Assembly: GCA_031268095.1 (NCBI GenBank)
Contig: JAIRXU010000066.1
Location: 1-53,648, forward strand
Length of the DNA stretch: 53,648 bases
Direction: 5' to 3'
Source: Oscillospiraceae bacterium
GTDB taxonomy: Bacteria; Bacillota; Clostridia; Oscillospirales; Acutalibacteraceae
Position 1 is the first letter of the stretch; each line of letters opens with the position of its first letter. Below the pieces are notes generated by a model. That model had not been told where the DNA came from and did no database searches. It was given only the letters and a program-made list of their open reading frames with translations. Shown in pieces: positions 44,950 through 53,463 of this stretch. A program made the position numbers and the translations under genes.

Positions 44950-44969
44950 CCGCCGCTGCTCTGCGGCGG
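44950..44969. other. Intergenic hairpin with no assigned role
   Basis: CCGCCGC / GCGGCGG with a 6-base loop, in the 240-base space between two minus-strand genes (44839-45094). It lacks a T run on either strand. The rest of the gap holds a poly-A/T stretch at 44905-44938 and nothing else I can support. Confidence 0.3.
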
Positions 44970-45094
44970 AAAATTGTATACTTTTTGGAGTAAAACTGAA
45001 GTAAAGAACCTGGAAGGCAATGCCGGAAACGGCGGTCAAACGACGCCGGCGGATGAAAAATGCCGCCATTTACAGTACGCTGTCTTGGACCGGC

Positions 45095-45880
45095 TCAGTC
45101 CACCGTTAATTCTCCGCGCAGGTAGAGCACCGCCCGCCCGGCGATCCTGACCCGCGCGCCGCTATTTTTACAGTAAAGTGTTCCGCCCCGGCGGGAAAGC
45201 TGCCTTGCCGTCATGGTTTCGTTCTCCGTTTTCCCCAGCCGCGCGGCCCAAAAGGGAATCAGTGTGCAGTGGGACGAACCCGTGACATGGTCCTCCGGAA
45301 CTCCCATGTTCGGAGCGAAAAAACGCGAGACGAAGTCGGCATTTTCCCCCCTGGCCGTGACAATCACGCCGTGACCGGATAGCTGGCGGATCTGTTCCAT
45401 GTCCGGCGCAAGCGCCTGCACGGCGGCTTCATCCGTAACCAGCAGCAGAACGTCCCGGGAGAGGTGCGCTTCCAGCACTTCGCAGCCGACCGCCGCGCGC
45501 ATCCCCTCCGTTACGGCGATGGGATCCGGCGCCCGGGCGGGAAAATCCATTTCATACAGATCATCCCGGCGGGTGACAGACAGTTTCCCGCTCTTCGAGA
45601 AAAAATCGATCCGGTCCGCGCCGGGCTCTGAAAATTGGCTGATCACGAAAGCGCTGGCCAATGTCGCGTGGCCGCAAAGGTCGATTTCTCTTGTTGGGGT
45701 GAACCAGCGCAGCGCGTAACCCTCTTCCGCCGGCAAGACAAAAGCCGTCTCGGCCAGGTTATTTTCGGCGGCGATGGCCTGCATCAGCGGATCGCCCAGC
45801 GGATGTTCCGGCAGGCAGACCCCTGCCGGGTTACCGCGAAAGCGTTGGTCTGTAAAAGCATCGACGACAAAATAGCGCAT
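45095..45880 (-). CDS. PhzF family isomerase-like protein
   Basis: A 261-residue member of the PhzF/diaminopimelate-epimerase fold family of cofactor-free isomerases. The catalytic Glu44 lies in AAENNLAETAFV, as in PhzF; other marks are VVDAFTDQRFRGNPAGVC, RWFTPTREIDLCGHATLASAFV and GVPEDHVTGSSHCTLIPFWA. The substrate is unknown; stand-alone PhzF proteins are widespread and most are unassigned. The ATG at 45880 has AAAGAAGG upstream; it starts 21 bases after the DHHW gene and is likely the last gene of the DUF4358/MBOAT/DHHW transcript. Confidence 0.9.
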   Translation of the reverse strand: MRYFVVDAFTDQRFRGNPAGVCLPEHPLGDPLMQAIAAENNLAETAFVLPAEEGYALRWFTPTREIDLCGHATLASAFVISQFSEPGADRIDFFSKSGKLSVTRRDDLYEMDFPARAPDPIAVTEGMRAAVGCEVLEAHLSRDVLLLVTDEAAVQALAPDMEQIRQLSGHGVIVTARGENADFVSRFFAPNMGVPEDHVTGSSHCTLIPFWAARLGKTENETMTARQLSRRGGTLYCKNSGARVRIAGRAVLYLRGELTVD

Positions 45881-45901
45881 GGCGGATCCTTCTTTCTTTT
45901 G

Positions 45902-47005
45902 TTATGTCATCAGAGTTCCGGCGTGGTTGATGATTTGCGTACTATAGAGGAACAGGACGTCCGCGCCGTCGGGGTACTTGAAAAATTCCGGCAGGGCGCG
46001 GGCATTTATCAGGCGCAGATCAATCAGCGTCACCCGCCGGTAGCCTGAAAGCAGCAGCGGCGCCAGGTTGGAGCCGAAGGAGTCCCGGAACAGGAAAAGT
46101 TCCCGTTCCGTCACAGCGGAGGGATTTTCCAGCACCACCAAAGGCTGCGCGCCGCAAAGGAACAGGTCGTAGGGGTCCCGCCCGACGAATTTCTCCAAAT
46201 CATAAACAACCCCTGGGACCAGCTGCGCCGTTCGGGGGTCGAGGTACTGCGCCAGCGCGTCCTCCGCGGCTCCGCCGCCCCAGTACGTCATCGTGTCCGG
46301 CGGGAGAGGCAGCGCCAGCTGACCGGGATAGACGCCAAGGAACGCGCCGGCCTCGCGCCAGCTTCCTTCCTCGGGGCTGGCAAACGAAATGCCCATGGCC
46401 TCCCCCAGCGTCTGCACCACCGATCCCAGCTGCCGTTGATCCCAGTGCAGGTCCGTGCGGTAGTAGCTCCGCAGCGTCAGCGCGCCGGTCAGGTCGATCT
46501 CCGTCAGTCCGGATAATTTCGGCACGAGGATTTCCCGCAGCCGCGCCGGGTCATACCCCGGATAGCGCCGTGCGGCGTACCAGCTTTTGTCCGGCACGAC
46601 GGCATAGTACACCCGCTGTTCCGGCATCCCGGCGGCCAGGCGTGCGATGGTTTCCGCAAACTGCGCGGCGGAAGAGCTGTCGATTGCCTCAAACTTTCCG
46701 GCGCTGCCGCTTGCCGGGTCGAGGTATAGTCCGTCTTTGTCCGTCATAGCGAACAGGCCCAGCACCGCCCCTGCCCGCAGGCGGCGCGCCGGTTCCCGCA
46801 GAAAAAAGCGGTCGGCGGCGTACCGTTCGAACCTGTCCATCCAGTCGGCGGATCCGATGGATTGCGGTTTCGGCGGGTCGGCTGGCTGGCGGCGCTCACT
46901 GGTCAGGACAGAAGGCGGCGGGGAGATCACCTGCGCCAAGAAACAGCCGCCCAGGCCCAGGCAGAACACCAGGGCCGTCAGCAGGGCGCGAAGAGAGACT
47001 TTCAT
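45902..47005 (-). CDS. DHHW family exported protein (AlgJ/X-like)
   Basis: A 367-residue secreted or membrane-anchored protein with an N-terminal hydrophobic segment (residues 5-25, ALLTALVFCLGLGGC). It contains the family motif RTDLHWDQRQ (Asp-Leu-His-Trp) and the strand segment FLFRDSFGSNLAPLLLSGYRRV, typical of DHHW/SGNH-like proteins that pair with MBOAT acyltransferases to O-acetylate extracellular glycans (AlgI/AlgJ type). The His of the DHHW motif is present. ATG at 47005 has AAGGAG 11 bases upstream, which is rather far. It is 17 bases after the MBOAT gene. Confidence 0.88.
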   Translation of the reverse strand: MKVSLRALLTALVFCLGLGGCFLAQVISPPPSVLTSERRQPADPPKPQSIGSADWMDRFERYAADRFFLREPARRLRAGAVLGLFAMTDKDGLYLDPASGSAGKFEAIDSSSAAQFAETIARLAAGMPEQRVYYAVVPDKSWYAARRYPGYDPARLREILVPKLSGLTEIDLTGALTLRSYYRTDLHWDQRQLGSVVQTLGEAMGISFASPEEGSWREAGAFLGVYPGQLALPLPPDTMTYWGGGAAEDALAQYLDPRTAQLVPGVVYDLEKFVGRDPYDLFLCGAQPLVVLENPSAVTERELFLFRDSFGSNLAPLLLSGYRRVTLIDLRLINARALPEFFKYPDGADVLFLYSTQIINHAGTLMT

Positions 47006-47022
47006 CAAAAAACAGGCTCCTT

Positions 47023-48408
47023 CTAGAACCGGAAATAGATAAAGGGGTTGAACGAGCCGTCCACCAGGAAGGCGGCGCACAGCGCCAGCAGCGCCAGGAC
47101 GCCAAGGGGCTCGAGGACAGTCCAAAGCCGGGGATGGTTCTGTTCCAAGGTGTGGGCGGCTTTGGCCGGGAGGGGGGTCGCGCCGACGGCGGCAGCCAGC
47201 AGCGGGACAGCGTAGCTGCGCAGATAATACAGGACTGCCGGCGCGGCACGGAATCCCGCGGCGCCAAACAGGGCCGCGAACATGTGCAGCGCGGCGGGAA
47301 CGCTGGGAGCGTCGAAGAAGACCCAGCCCAGCAGTACAAACAGTAGAGCGTAGCAGTGGGCCAGACCCTTCGGCCAGCGGGGCAGCCAGCGCCGCAGCAG
47401 GAATTTTTCCGCCAGCAGCAGCACGGCGTAATAAAGCCCCCAAAGGCAGAACGTCCATTCCGCCCCATGCCAGAATCCCGTCAGACTCCAGACAATCAGA
47501 ATGTTCAGACAAAAGCGCAGAGGCTTGACCCGGTTGCCCCCGAGGGGGATATAGACATAGTCCCGGAACCAGGTCGACAGGGAAATATGCCAGCGCCACC
47601 AGAATTCCGAGATGCTCTTCGCGGTGTAGGGATACTCAAAATTTTCGAGAAAGCGAAAACCGACCATGTGACCCATACCAATGGCCATGTCGCTGTATCC
47701 GGAAAAATCGAAATAAATGTGCGGGGCATAGGCGGCCAGATAGAGCCAGGCGGCGGGAGCGCCGGACTGTCCCCGGTCCAGTGCTTCCACCAGGCTGTCC
47801 AGGGTATTAGCCAGCAATACCTTTTTCCCCAGGCCGACGGCGAAGCGCCGCACTCCCCGGGAGAACCGGTCGAGGCTGTGATCCCGCCGCCGGAGCTCCC
47901 TGGCGACGTCGGCATAGCGCACAATGGGACCGGCGATCAGCTGCGGGAAGAGGGTGACGTAGGCCGCAAAGGTAAAAAAATTTCGCTGGAGTTCCGTATC
48001 CCCGCGATGCAGATCGAAGGTGTAGCTGGTGATCTGAAAGGTATAAAAACTAATCCCGACGGGCAGCGCCAGGTGGAGCAAAGGGATGTCCGCACCGGAC
48101 AAACGGCTGAGGTTTTCCAGGGCAAAGTCGGCGTACTTGAAAAAAAGCAGACTCCCGAAGCTCACGCCGCAAGACAGCGCGAAAGCCAACCGGCCCAGCC
48201 AGCGCCCCCGCCAGCGGGCAATCGCCAGCCCCAGCGCCGCCATCAGCAGGAGATAGCGGGGGCCGCTCCAGGCGTAAAAAACGAAACTCGCCGTCAGCAG
48301 CACAAGATTGCGCCACCGGGGGGAACCTTGGGGCATGGGGGTCAGGAAATAAAGCGCCAGCGTGAGCGGCAGGAAATAGAACAGGAACGTAACACTCGAA
48401 AACAGCAT
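47023..48408 (-). CDS. MBOAT family membrane O-acyltransferase (AlgI-like)
   Basis: A 461-residue polytopic membrane protein of the MBOAT superfamily, expected to pass acyl groups across the membrane for extracellular glycan O-acetylation. The marks are FSSVTFLFYFLPLTLALY at the start, DFSGYSDMAIGMGHMVGF, SISEFWWRWHISLSTWFRDYVYIPLGG and the active-site region VWSLTGFWHGAEWTFCLWG with its conserved histidine. About ten membrane segments can be seen. The ATG at 48408 has AAAGGAG upstream. It is followed closely by the DHHW gene and preceded by the broken DUF4358 gene, which together form the typical acyl-transfer cluster of Clostridia. Confidence 0.93.
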   Translation of the reverse strand: MLFSSVTFLFYFLPLTLALYFLTPMPQGSPRWRNLVLLTASFVFYAWSGPRYLLLMAALGLAIARWRGRWLGRLAFALSCGVSFGSLLFFKYADFALENLSRLSGADIPLLHLALPVGISFYTFQITSYTFDLHRGDTELQRNFFTFAAYVTLFPQLIAGPIVRYADVARELRRRDHSLDRFSRGVRRFAVGLGKKVLLANTLDSLVEALDRGQSGAPAAWLYLAAYAPHIYFDFSGYSDMAIGMGHMVGFRFLENFEYPYTAKSISEFWWRWHISLSTWFRDYVYIPLGGNRVKPLRFCLNILIVWSLTGFWHGAEWTFCLWGLYYAVLLLAEKFLLRRWLPRWPKGLAHCYALLFVLLGWVFFDAPSVPAALHMFAALFGAAGFRAAPAVLYYLRSYAVPLLAAAVGATPLPAKAAHTLEQNHPRLWTVLEPLGVLALLALCAAFLVDGSFNPFIYFRF

Positions 48409-48424
48409 GCCGCGGCTCCTTTAA

Positions 48425-49070
48425 TCAGCGCATGATGAACGCGTCTCCGCCCGCGCCGCTTTCCGGTTCCAAGGCGTCCTCCTGGAAGAAGATATTGGCT
48501 TCCCCGGCGGTTCCTCCCGCCAGCGCGCGGAAGCTCTCCAGCAATGCTTCAACACTCTCCGCTCCGCCGACGGCCAGCAAGACGTAATTGCCGCTCTCCA
48601 GCACGGCGCTCCGCTCCGGCCGCACACAAATCCACTTGCCGGAGTCGAAACCCGCAGCGATCAGCCGCTTCACCTCGGCGGCGGCGCTGGCGTCTTTGCA
48701 CTAGACCAGAACGGTCGTCTGCGCCTGGATTGTGATCATCGCCTTGGCTTCGAAGGCGGCGGTCACGTACTGGGTGAACTGTTCCTCCGTCAGGCCCAGG
48801 GAATCCTTTGCCTTGTCGACGGTCACGGCCTCGTCAAAACTGCCGGGCAGTTCCTTGCCCTCCCCCAGCTTTTCGCCGGCGGCTTGCTTGAGCTGCGCCA
48901 TCAGTGTTTCCGGCGTACCGCTGAGGGCGGATTCGCCCGTGACGGACACGGAAGAGGGTTCCTTCGTTTTGTCTCGCCGGGATGGGACGTTTTCGGCTCG
49001 CAGGCGGCGAGCGGCAACAGCAGGCAGCAAAGTACGGCGGAAATCGCAGGGACAAAACGTTTTCTCATGG
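48425..49070 (-). pseudogene. DUF4358 lipoprotein, broken by a frameshift and an in-frame stop
   Basis: The start (ATG 49070, AAGAAGG upstream) opens an N-terminus MRKRFVPAIS with a lipobox LLPLAAC. Shortly after the cysteine the coding frame shifts, around 48965-49005: from there the family sequence continues in another frame (TKEPSSVSVTGESALSG, then LTEEQFTQYVTAAF). That frame ends at TAG 48703-48701 and resumes without a break for 81 more codons (CKDASAAAEVKRLIAAGFD, then GKWICVRPERSAVLESGNYVLL) to 48428. The combined sequence matches DUF4358, which occurs next to MBOAT and DHHW genes in Clostridia. Two independent lesions make a real pseudogene likely; sequencing error remains possible. 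Confidence 0.8.
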
Positions 49071-49113
49071 TCGGGCCTTCTTTCCATAAAATTGCAATTG
49101 CTTTTTGAAAAAC

Positions 49114-49142
49114 ATTCTACTCTAAAATATAAAAAAAGTCAA
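49114..49142 (-). promoter_or_regulatory. Promoter for the DUF4358/MBOAT/DHHW/PhzF cluster
   Basis: Minus strand: TTGACT (49142-49137), 17-base spacer, TAGAAT (49119-49114), 44 bases before the ATG at 49070. Confidence 0.65.
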
Positions 49143-49160
49143 GACAGCGGCTTGTCGTTC

Positions 49161-49190
49161 TTGTCTCAACCTATTCTTTATGTGTATATT
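49161..49190 (+). promoter_or_regulatory. Possible promoter for the DUF4491 gene
   Basis: TTGTCT (49161-49166), 18-base spacer ending in TGTG, TATATT (49185-49190), 57 bases before the ATG. Weaker than the other promoters in the window. Confidence 0.4.
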
Positions 49191-49246
49191 TTTCTCCGTT
49201 CCATTCAAAATAAACGTATCCGTATTTTTTAGGGAGGGATTTTCTC

Positions 49247-49561
49247 ATGCACCTTACGGGGATTCTTGTTGGACTGGCGTCCTTCGCAATCATCGGCTTA
49301 TTTCATCCCGTCGTGGTCAAAACGGAATATTATGCCGGCAAGAAGGCATGGCCGGTGTTCCTTGTGGTTGGCCTGCTCGCCTGCGGCGCTTCCCTGCTGA
49401 CGGGGAACGGCACCGCTTCCGCCTTGCTGGCCGTGTTCGGCTTCACCTCGTTTTGGACGATCAAGGAACTCTTTGAACAGGAAGAACGCGTCCGGAAAGG
49501 ATGGTTCCCCGCGAACCCCAAGCGCGGTCAGTCAGACCGGGAGACGGCGAAGCCGGGCTGA
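49247..49561 (+). CDS. DUF4491 family small membrane protein
   Basis: A 104-residue membrane protein with three hydrophobic segments (about residues 3-20, 33-50 and 52-67) and a basic C-terminus. The pattern, GILVGLASFAIIGLFHPVVV, then KTEYYAGKKAWPVFLVVGL, then SFWTIKELFEQEERVRKG with the tail GWFPANPKR, fits DUF4491, a small family of unknown function. The ATG at 49247 has AGGGAGGGA upstream. A promoter for the next gene lies in the gap right after its stop. Confidence 0.88.
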   Translation: MHLTGILVGLASFAIIGLFHPVVVKTEYYAGKKAWPVFLVVGLLACGASLLTGNGTASALLAVFGFTSFWTIKELFEQEERVRKGWFPANPKRGQSDRETAKPG

Positions 49562-49568
49562 ATTTCTT

Positions 49569-49597
49569 TTGACTTTTCCCGCCGGTCCTGTTATAAT
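49569..49597 (+). promoter_or_regulatory. Promoter for the ITPase-Nudix gene
   Basis: TTGACT (49569-49574), 17-base spacer, extended TGTTATAAT with -10 at 49592-49597. It resembles the mgtE promoter at 50874 over 38 bases (30 identical, including an identical GAATTTCTTTTGAC). Confidence 0.8.
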
Positions 49598-49632
49598 AAA
49601 AGGAAGGAAGATGGAATGGAGAACGCAGGCGT

Positions 49633-50835
49633 ATGATCTTCAGCGTCCTTTACGGCACCGGCAACCCGGCCAAGCTGGCCGCCATGCGGGAATGGCTCGC
49701 GCCGGAGAAAACAGCACCGCTGCGCGTGAGCATGCTAGGGCTGGAGGACTTTCCCGGCGTCTCCTGGCCCGGTGTTGACGAAAGCGGAAACGATCCCCTG
49801 GAGAATGCCCGAATCAAAGCCCTGGCTTACTTCCGCGCGCTGCGGGAGCAAACGGGGCAGACCGTTCCGGTGTTCTCCTGTGATTCCGGGCTGTATTTTG
49901 ACGGCGTTCCGGACGAACTCCAGCCGGGGGTCCATATCCGCAGAGTCGGCGGAAAACCCTTGAACGACGAAGAAATGATCGTCTATTATGCCGCTTTGGC
50001 GCGGCGCTTCGGCGGCCGGCTGACTGCCCGCTACCGGAACGCCATTTGCCTGGTCCTGGACGAGGACCGCCTGTTGGAACATATGGATGACGACATTGCC
50101 AGCGACACGTTCTGCCTTGCCGGAACGCCCCATCCCAAGCGGGAACCGGGCTTCCCTCTCAACAGCCTGTCGGTTTACCTCCCGACGGGAGAATATTATT
50201 ACAACCTGCCGGAGGCGCGCCGGCCCCGCTCCCAAGGCGCGCCGGGTTTCCGGACGTTTTTCCGCCGGGCCTGGACGGCTTGGGAGGAGACGCAAAACTG
50301 GCGGAACCGGCAAAGCGCGCCGGAAGAAATTTGGGACGTTTATGACGCCAAGCGCCGCCCGTCCGGCCGCACCCATCGGCGGGGCGATCCTCTGCCGCCG
50401 GGAGAGTATCATCTGGTCGTTCATGTCTGGGTCAGGAATTCCCGGGGGGAACTGCTGACAACCCAGCGCGCGCCGACGAAGGGATATCCGCTGTTTTGGG
50501 AGTGCACGGCCGGATCCGCCGCCGCGGGCGAAGACAGTCTGGCCGCCGCCGTCCGGGAAGTGAAGGAGGAAACAGGGCTGCTCCTCCGGCCGGAAAACGG
50601 CGCCAACGTCCTGACCCTCTGCCGTGGCGACAACTTCGCGGATATATGGCTGTTTCGGCAGGACTTCCGCTTGGAAGATGTGAGGTTCCAGCCGGGAGAG
50701 ACCGTGGACGCCAAAACCGCAGCCCCGGCGGAGATCCGCCGAATGGCCGCCGAGGGATTGTTCGTCGAATACAGCTATTTGGAAGAATTGCTGCAAAACG
50801 CAGAGAAAGCGGAAGCGGCCTTAGAAAAGTTTTAA
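49633..50835 (+). CDS. Ham1/ITPase-like and Nudix hydrolase fusion protein
   Basis: A 400-residue protein with two enzymatic halves. Residues 1 to about 200 resemble the RdgB/HAM1 family, which hydrolyses non-canonical purine NTPs (ITP, XTP): the start YGTGNPAKLAAMREWL, then VFSCDSGLYFDG. From about residue 234 a Nudix domain starts (EIWDVYDAKRRPSGRTHRRGD and YHLVVHVWVRN), with the Nudix box from Gly294 to Leu316 complete: G, five residues, E, seven residues, REVKEETGL. The half-and-half layout suggests a combined nucleotide-pool cleaner. ATG at 49633; the ribosome site is weak, AGGAAGG 21 bases upstream. Promoter at 49569-49597. The N-terminal half is divergent and its catalytic status is uncertain. 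Confidence 0.85.
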   Translation: MIFSVLYGTGNPAKLAAMREWLAPEKTAPLRVSMLGLEDFPGVSWPGVDESGNDPLENARIKALAYFRALREQTGQTVPVFSCDSGLYFDGVPDELQPGVHIRRVGGKPLNDEEMIVYYAALARRFGGRLTARYRNAICLVLDEDRLLEHMDDDIASDTFCLAGTPHPKREPGFPLNSLSVYLPTGEYYYNLPEARRPRSQGAPGFRTFFRRAWTAWEETQNWRNRQSAPEEIWDVYDAKRRPSGRTHRRGDPLPPGEYHLVVHVWVRNSRGELLTTQRAPTKGYPLFWECTAGSAAAGEDSLAAAVREVKEETGLLLRPENGANVLTLCRGDNFADIWLFRQDFRLEDVRFQPGETVDAKTAAPAEIRRMAAEGLFVEYSYLEELLQNAEKAEAALEKF

Positions 50836-50873
50836 TCAAAAGCGGCCGCCGCCGGTGTTTGGGGGAATTTCTT

Positions 50874-50902
50874 TTGACATATGCCGCAAATTTTGTTATA
50901 AT
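50874..50902 (+). promoter_or_regulatory. Consensus promoter for mgtE
   Basis: TTGACA (50874-50879), 17-base spacer, extended TGTTATAAT with -10 at 50897-50902. One of the best promoters in the window. The leader of about 60 bases that follows is too short for an M-box. Confidence 0.85.
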
Positions 50903-50967
50903 GAAAAATAGAAGGATCGCACAGCGTTCCGGATGCACGACGGACGCGGCTGAAAGGTGGGTATCGG

Positions 50968-52344
50968 TTGGAAGAGACGACGGTGCATTTGCATCAATTA
51001 TTGGAAAACAACGGGATTTCTGCGGTGCGCGCGGAACTTCGCGGCAAGAGTGTCGTGGACATTGCCCAGGCGCTGGAGGAACTGGAGGGGGAAGAACTGC
51101 TGCTGGTTTTCCGGATTTTGCCCAAAGATATTTCCGCGGACGTCTTCTCCTACTTGGAGCCGGAATCCCAGGGCCGGGTAGTGGAGCGCATCACGGACCG
51201 GGAGCTCAGCGCGCTGGTCAATGACCTGTTCATCGACGACGCGGTGGATTTTCTGGAGGAGGTCCCGGCCAATGTGGTTACCCGTGTGCTGGCCCAGGCC
51301 TCGCCGGACACACGTTCCCTGCTGAACGCCTTCCTGTCCTATCCGGATTCCTCCGCCGGGAGCATCATGACGGCGGAATTCATGGCGCTGCACGACGACA
51401 TTACCGCCGGACAGGCCATTGACCAGATCCGCCGCACCGGAGTGGACAAGGAAACACTGGACACCTGTTACTGCATCGATCCCCAGCGGCACTTGCTGGG
51501 GGTGGTGACGCTGCGGCGGCTGCTGTTTTGTGACGCGGAAACCCCGGTGCGCAGTATCATGCTGCAAAACGACGGCCTGATTTACGCGCGCACGCTGGAC
51601 GACCAGGAGCAGGTTGCCCAGCTGGCCCGGCGATACGACCTGCTGAGCATCCCGGTGGTGGACAACGAACAGCGGCTGGTGGGGATCGTCACCATCGACG
51701 ACATCATTGACGTTATGGACGAGGAAGCGACCGAAGACTTTGAACTGATGGCGAAGGTCCTTCCGTCCGAAAAAGAATACCTCAAAACCGGCGTCCTCGA
51801 ATCCTCCAAGAACCGCATTGTCTGGCTGCTGGTGCTGATGATTTCCGCCACATTCACGGGCCTTATCATTGAAAATTTTGAGCATAAGCTGGCACTGATC
51901 ACGGGACTGGCCGCGTCCATTCCCATGCTGATGGACACCGGCGGCAACGCGGGCAGCCAAAGCTCAACGCTGATCATCCGGGGCCTCGCCCTGGGGGAAA
52001 TCCGGAGCAAGGATTTTGCCTGGGTGCTCTGGAAAGAAGTGCGGATCGCGCTGCTCTGCGGCCTCGCGCTGGCGGTGGTGAACTTCGGCCGCATGGCGGT
52101 CCTCCGGTTCGTGACCCATTCCCCCATTTCGACGACGGTGTTCTTTGTCACGTGTCTGGCAATGATCTGCGCGGTTCTGGTGTCGAAGACCATCGGATGC
52201 GGACTGCCGATCCTCGCGAAGGCGCTGCGCTTGGACCCGGCGCTGATGGCAGGTCCGCTGATCACCACCATTGTGGATGCCATCACACTGATGATCTATT
52301 TCGGCTTCGCCAACCTCTTCCTGAAGTTTCCGGCGGGAGTGTAG
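50968..52344 (+). CDS. mgtE: Magnesium transporter MgtE
   Basis: A 458-residue Mg2+ channel of the MgtE family. The cytoplasmic N-domain (about 1-130) has LEELEGEELLLVFRILPKD, ISADVFSYLE and DDAVDFLEEVPANVV; two CBS domains (about 131-255) include SAGSIMTAEFMALHDD and VVDNEQRLVGIVTIDDIIDV; five membrane helices follow (about 285-455), with the pore region containing SIPMLMDTGGNAGSQSSTL and PLITTIVDAITLMIYF. CBS-domain Mg binding closes the channel when Mg is high. The TTG at 50968 follows GGTGGG; no ATG is available at a plausible position. Consensus promoter upstream and a terminator downstream make it monocistronic. Confidence 0.95.
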   Translation: MEETTVHLHQLLENNGISAVRAELRGKSVVDIAQALEELEGEELLLVFRILPKDISADVFSYLEPESQGRVVERITDRELSALVNDLFIDDAVDFLEEVPANVVTRVLAQASPDTRSLLNAFLSYPDSSAGSIMTAEFMALHDDITAGQAIDQIRRTGVDKETLDTCYCIDPQRHLLGVVTLRRLLFCDAETPVRSIMLQNDGLIYARTLDDQEQVAQLARRYDLLSIPVVDNEQRLVGIVTIDDIIDVMDEEATEDFELMAKVLPSEKEYLKTGVLESSKNRIVWLLVLMISATFTGLIIENFEHKLALITGLAASIPMLMDTGGNAGSQSSTLIIRGLALGEIRSKDFAWVLWKEVRIALLCGLALAVVNFGRMAVLRFVTHSPISTTVFFVTCLAMICAVLVSKTIGCGLPILAKALRLDPALMAGPLITTIVDAITLMIYFGFANLFLKFPAGV

Positions 52345-52381
52345 GCGCGGCCAGCCATGCGGGCCGCCATCCAAAAAACAA

Positions 52382-52424
52382 AACGGCGCCGCGCGGGATT
52401 CCGCCGCCGGCGCCGTTGCTTTTT
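52382..52424. terminator. Terminator between mgtE and the alpha/beta hydrolase
   Basis: 9-bp stem AACGGCGCC / GGCGCCGTT with an 18-base loop, preceded by an A-rich run and followed by GCTTTTTC. The two genes converge here, so it probably serves both. Confidence 0.8.
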
Positions 52425-52463
52425 CATGTCTCACCGACCGGACAAGCCAGCCGGGCCTGTTCG

Positions 52464-53429
52464 TCAGGACCGCTCCGGAACCCGGTCCAATTGCGCCCCG
52501 ACGAACGCAAATACCTGCGCCCAGTACGTATCGTCCTTTTGGACGGCTTCTCCGTGTCCCGCGCCGGGCACGACCAGCATGCGCACGTCGCCGCCTGCCG
52601 CTTCGTGCAGCGGATAGATCATCTTCGTCGGCACAAAATTGTCGCTGCCGCCGTGAATCAGAAACAGCGGGCGCGTGTTTTTCCGGACCTGCTCCAGCGC
52701 CGAGGCTTCCCAGAAATCGAATCCTGCCAGCAGGCGCGAGAACAGATTGGCGGGCGGCAGCACGAACCATGCGGGCAAGTGCAGAATGACCTTGGCGTTG
52801 TGGGCGAATACGTCCGCCGCGCTGGTGTAACCGCAGTCGGCGACGATGGACTTCACTGCCGCCGGAAGCTGCTCGCCGGAAGTCATCATCACCGTCGCCG
52901 CGCCCATGGAGATACCGAACAGTGTGATGTCGCAGCCGGGATTCTGCGCCGCAAGCCATTCGGTCCACCGCGTCAAATCCAGACGGTCCAGCCAGCCCAT
53001 GCTGATGGTTTTTCCTTCGCTTTCCCCGTGACCGCGCAGGTCAACAGCCAGCACATTCCAGCCCATTTCGTCATAAAATTTCTGCGCGGCGTAAGCCATG
53101 GTCTCTTTGTTGCAGGTATAGCCGTGCACCAAAATCACCCAGGGGCTTCCCGGCTGTGACTGGCGGAACATCGTGCCAATCAGCTTCAGCCCGTCGCGCG
53201 ACTGCATACTGACCGGTTCGGTATGGTGCGCCAGCGCCCAATCAATCAAAAACCGTTCGTCCGGACTGTTCGGATCCGTTGCCTCGCCTGCCGTCCATTT
53301 TTTTGCCATCTCGCGGCAGGGATCGGCGGCCTTGCGCGAAAGGAATTTTTGAAACACCAAAAAGCCAAATACCAGCCAAAGCAGCAGCACCCCGCCCGCA
53401 GACCCTGCCAGCGCAATCAAAATCCGCAT
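52464..53429 (-). CDS. Membrane-anchored alpha/beta hydrolase
   Basis: A 321-residue alpha/beta hydrolase with an N-terminal membrane anchor (about residues 2-24, ILIALAGSAGGVLLLWLVFG). The oxyanion region VILVHGYTCNKETMAY, the strand LAVDLRGHGESEGK, the nucleophile elbow GISMGAATV (Ser near 175) and a late His in GAGHGEA with Asp in IHGGSDNFVP fit the fold; the layout resembles BAAT/BD-FAE-type esterases and the YqkD-like hydrolases of Bacilli. Substrate unknown. ATG 53429 has AAAGGAG 9 bases upstream; the frame also contains an upstream ATG at 53453 without a ribosome site. Confidence 0.87.
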   Translation of the reverse strand: MRILIALAGSAGGVLLLWLVFGFLVFQKFLSRKAADPCREMAKKWTAGEATDPNSPDERFLIDWALAHHTEPVSMQSRDGLKLIGTMFRQSQPGSPWVILVHGYTCNKETMAYAAQKFYDEMGWNVLAVDLRGHGESEGKTISMGWLDRLDLTRWTEWLAAQNPGCDITLFGISMGAATVMMTSGEQLPAAVKSIVADCGYTSAADVFAHNAKVILHLPAWFVLPPANLFSRLLAGFDFWEASALEQVRKNTRPLFLIHGGSDNFVPTKMIYPLHEAAGGDVRMLVVPGAGHGEAVQKDDTYWAQVFAFVGAQLDRVPERS

Positions 53430-53463
53430 GTTAAAACGCTCCTTTACCATCATGTTTGTTTAT

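Noticed and set aside
44905-44969. Terminator or promoter for the region between the acidic protein and PhzF
   Set aside because: The GC hairpin has no T run, and TATACT at 44976 has no -35 at the right distance.
45020-45109. A 29-residue Arg-rich plus-strand frame (ATG 45020) between two minus-strand genes
   Set aside because: The GGAAGG is only two bases from the ATG and the frame overlaps the end of the PhzF gene.
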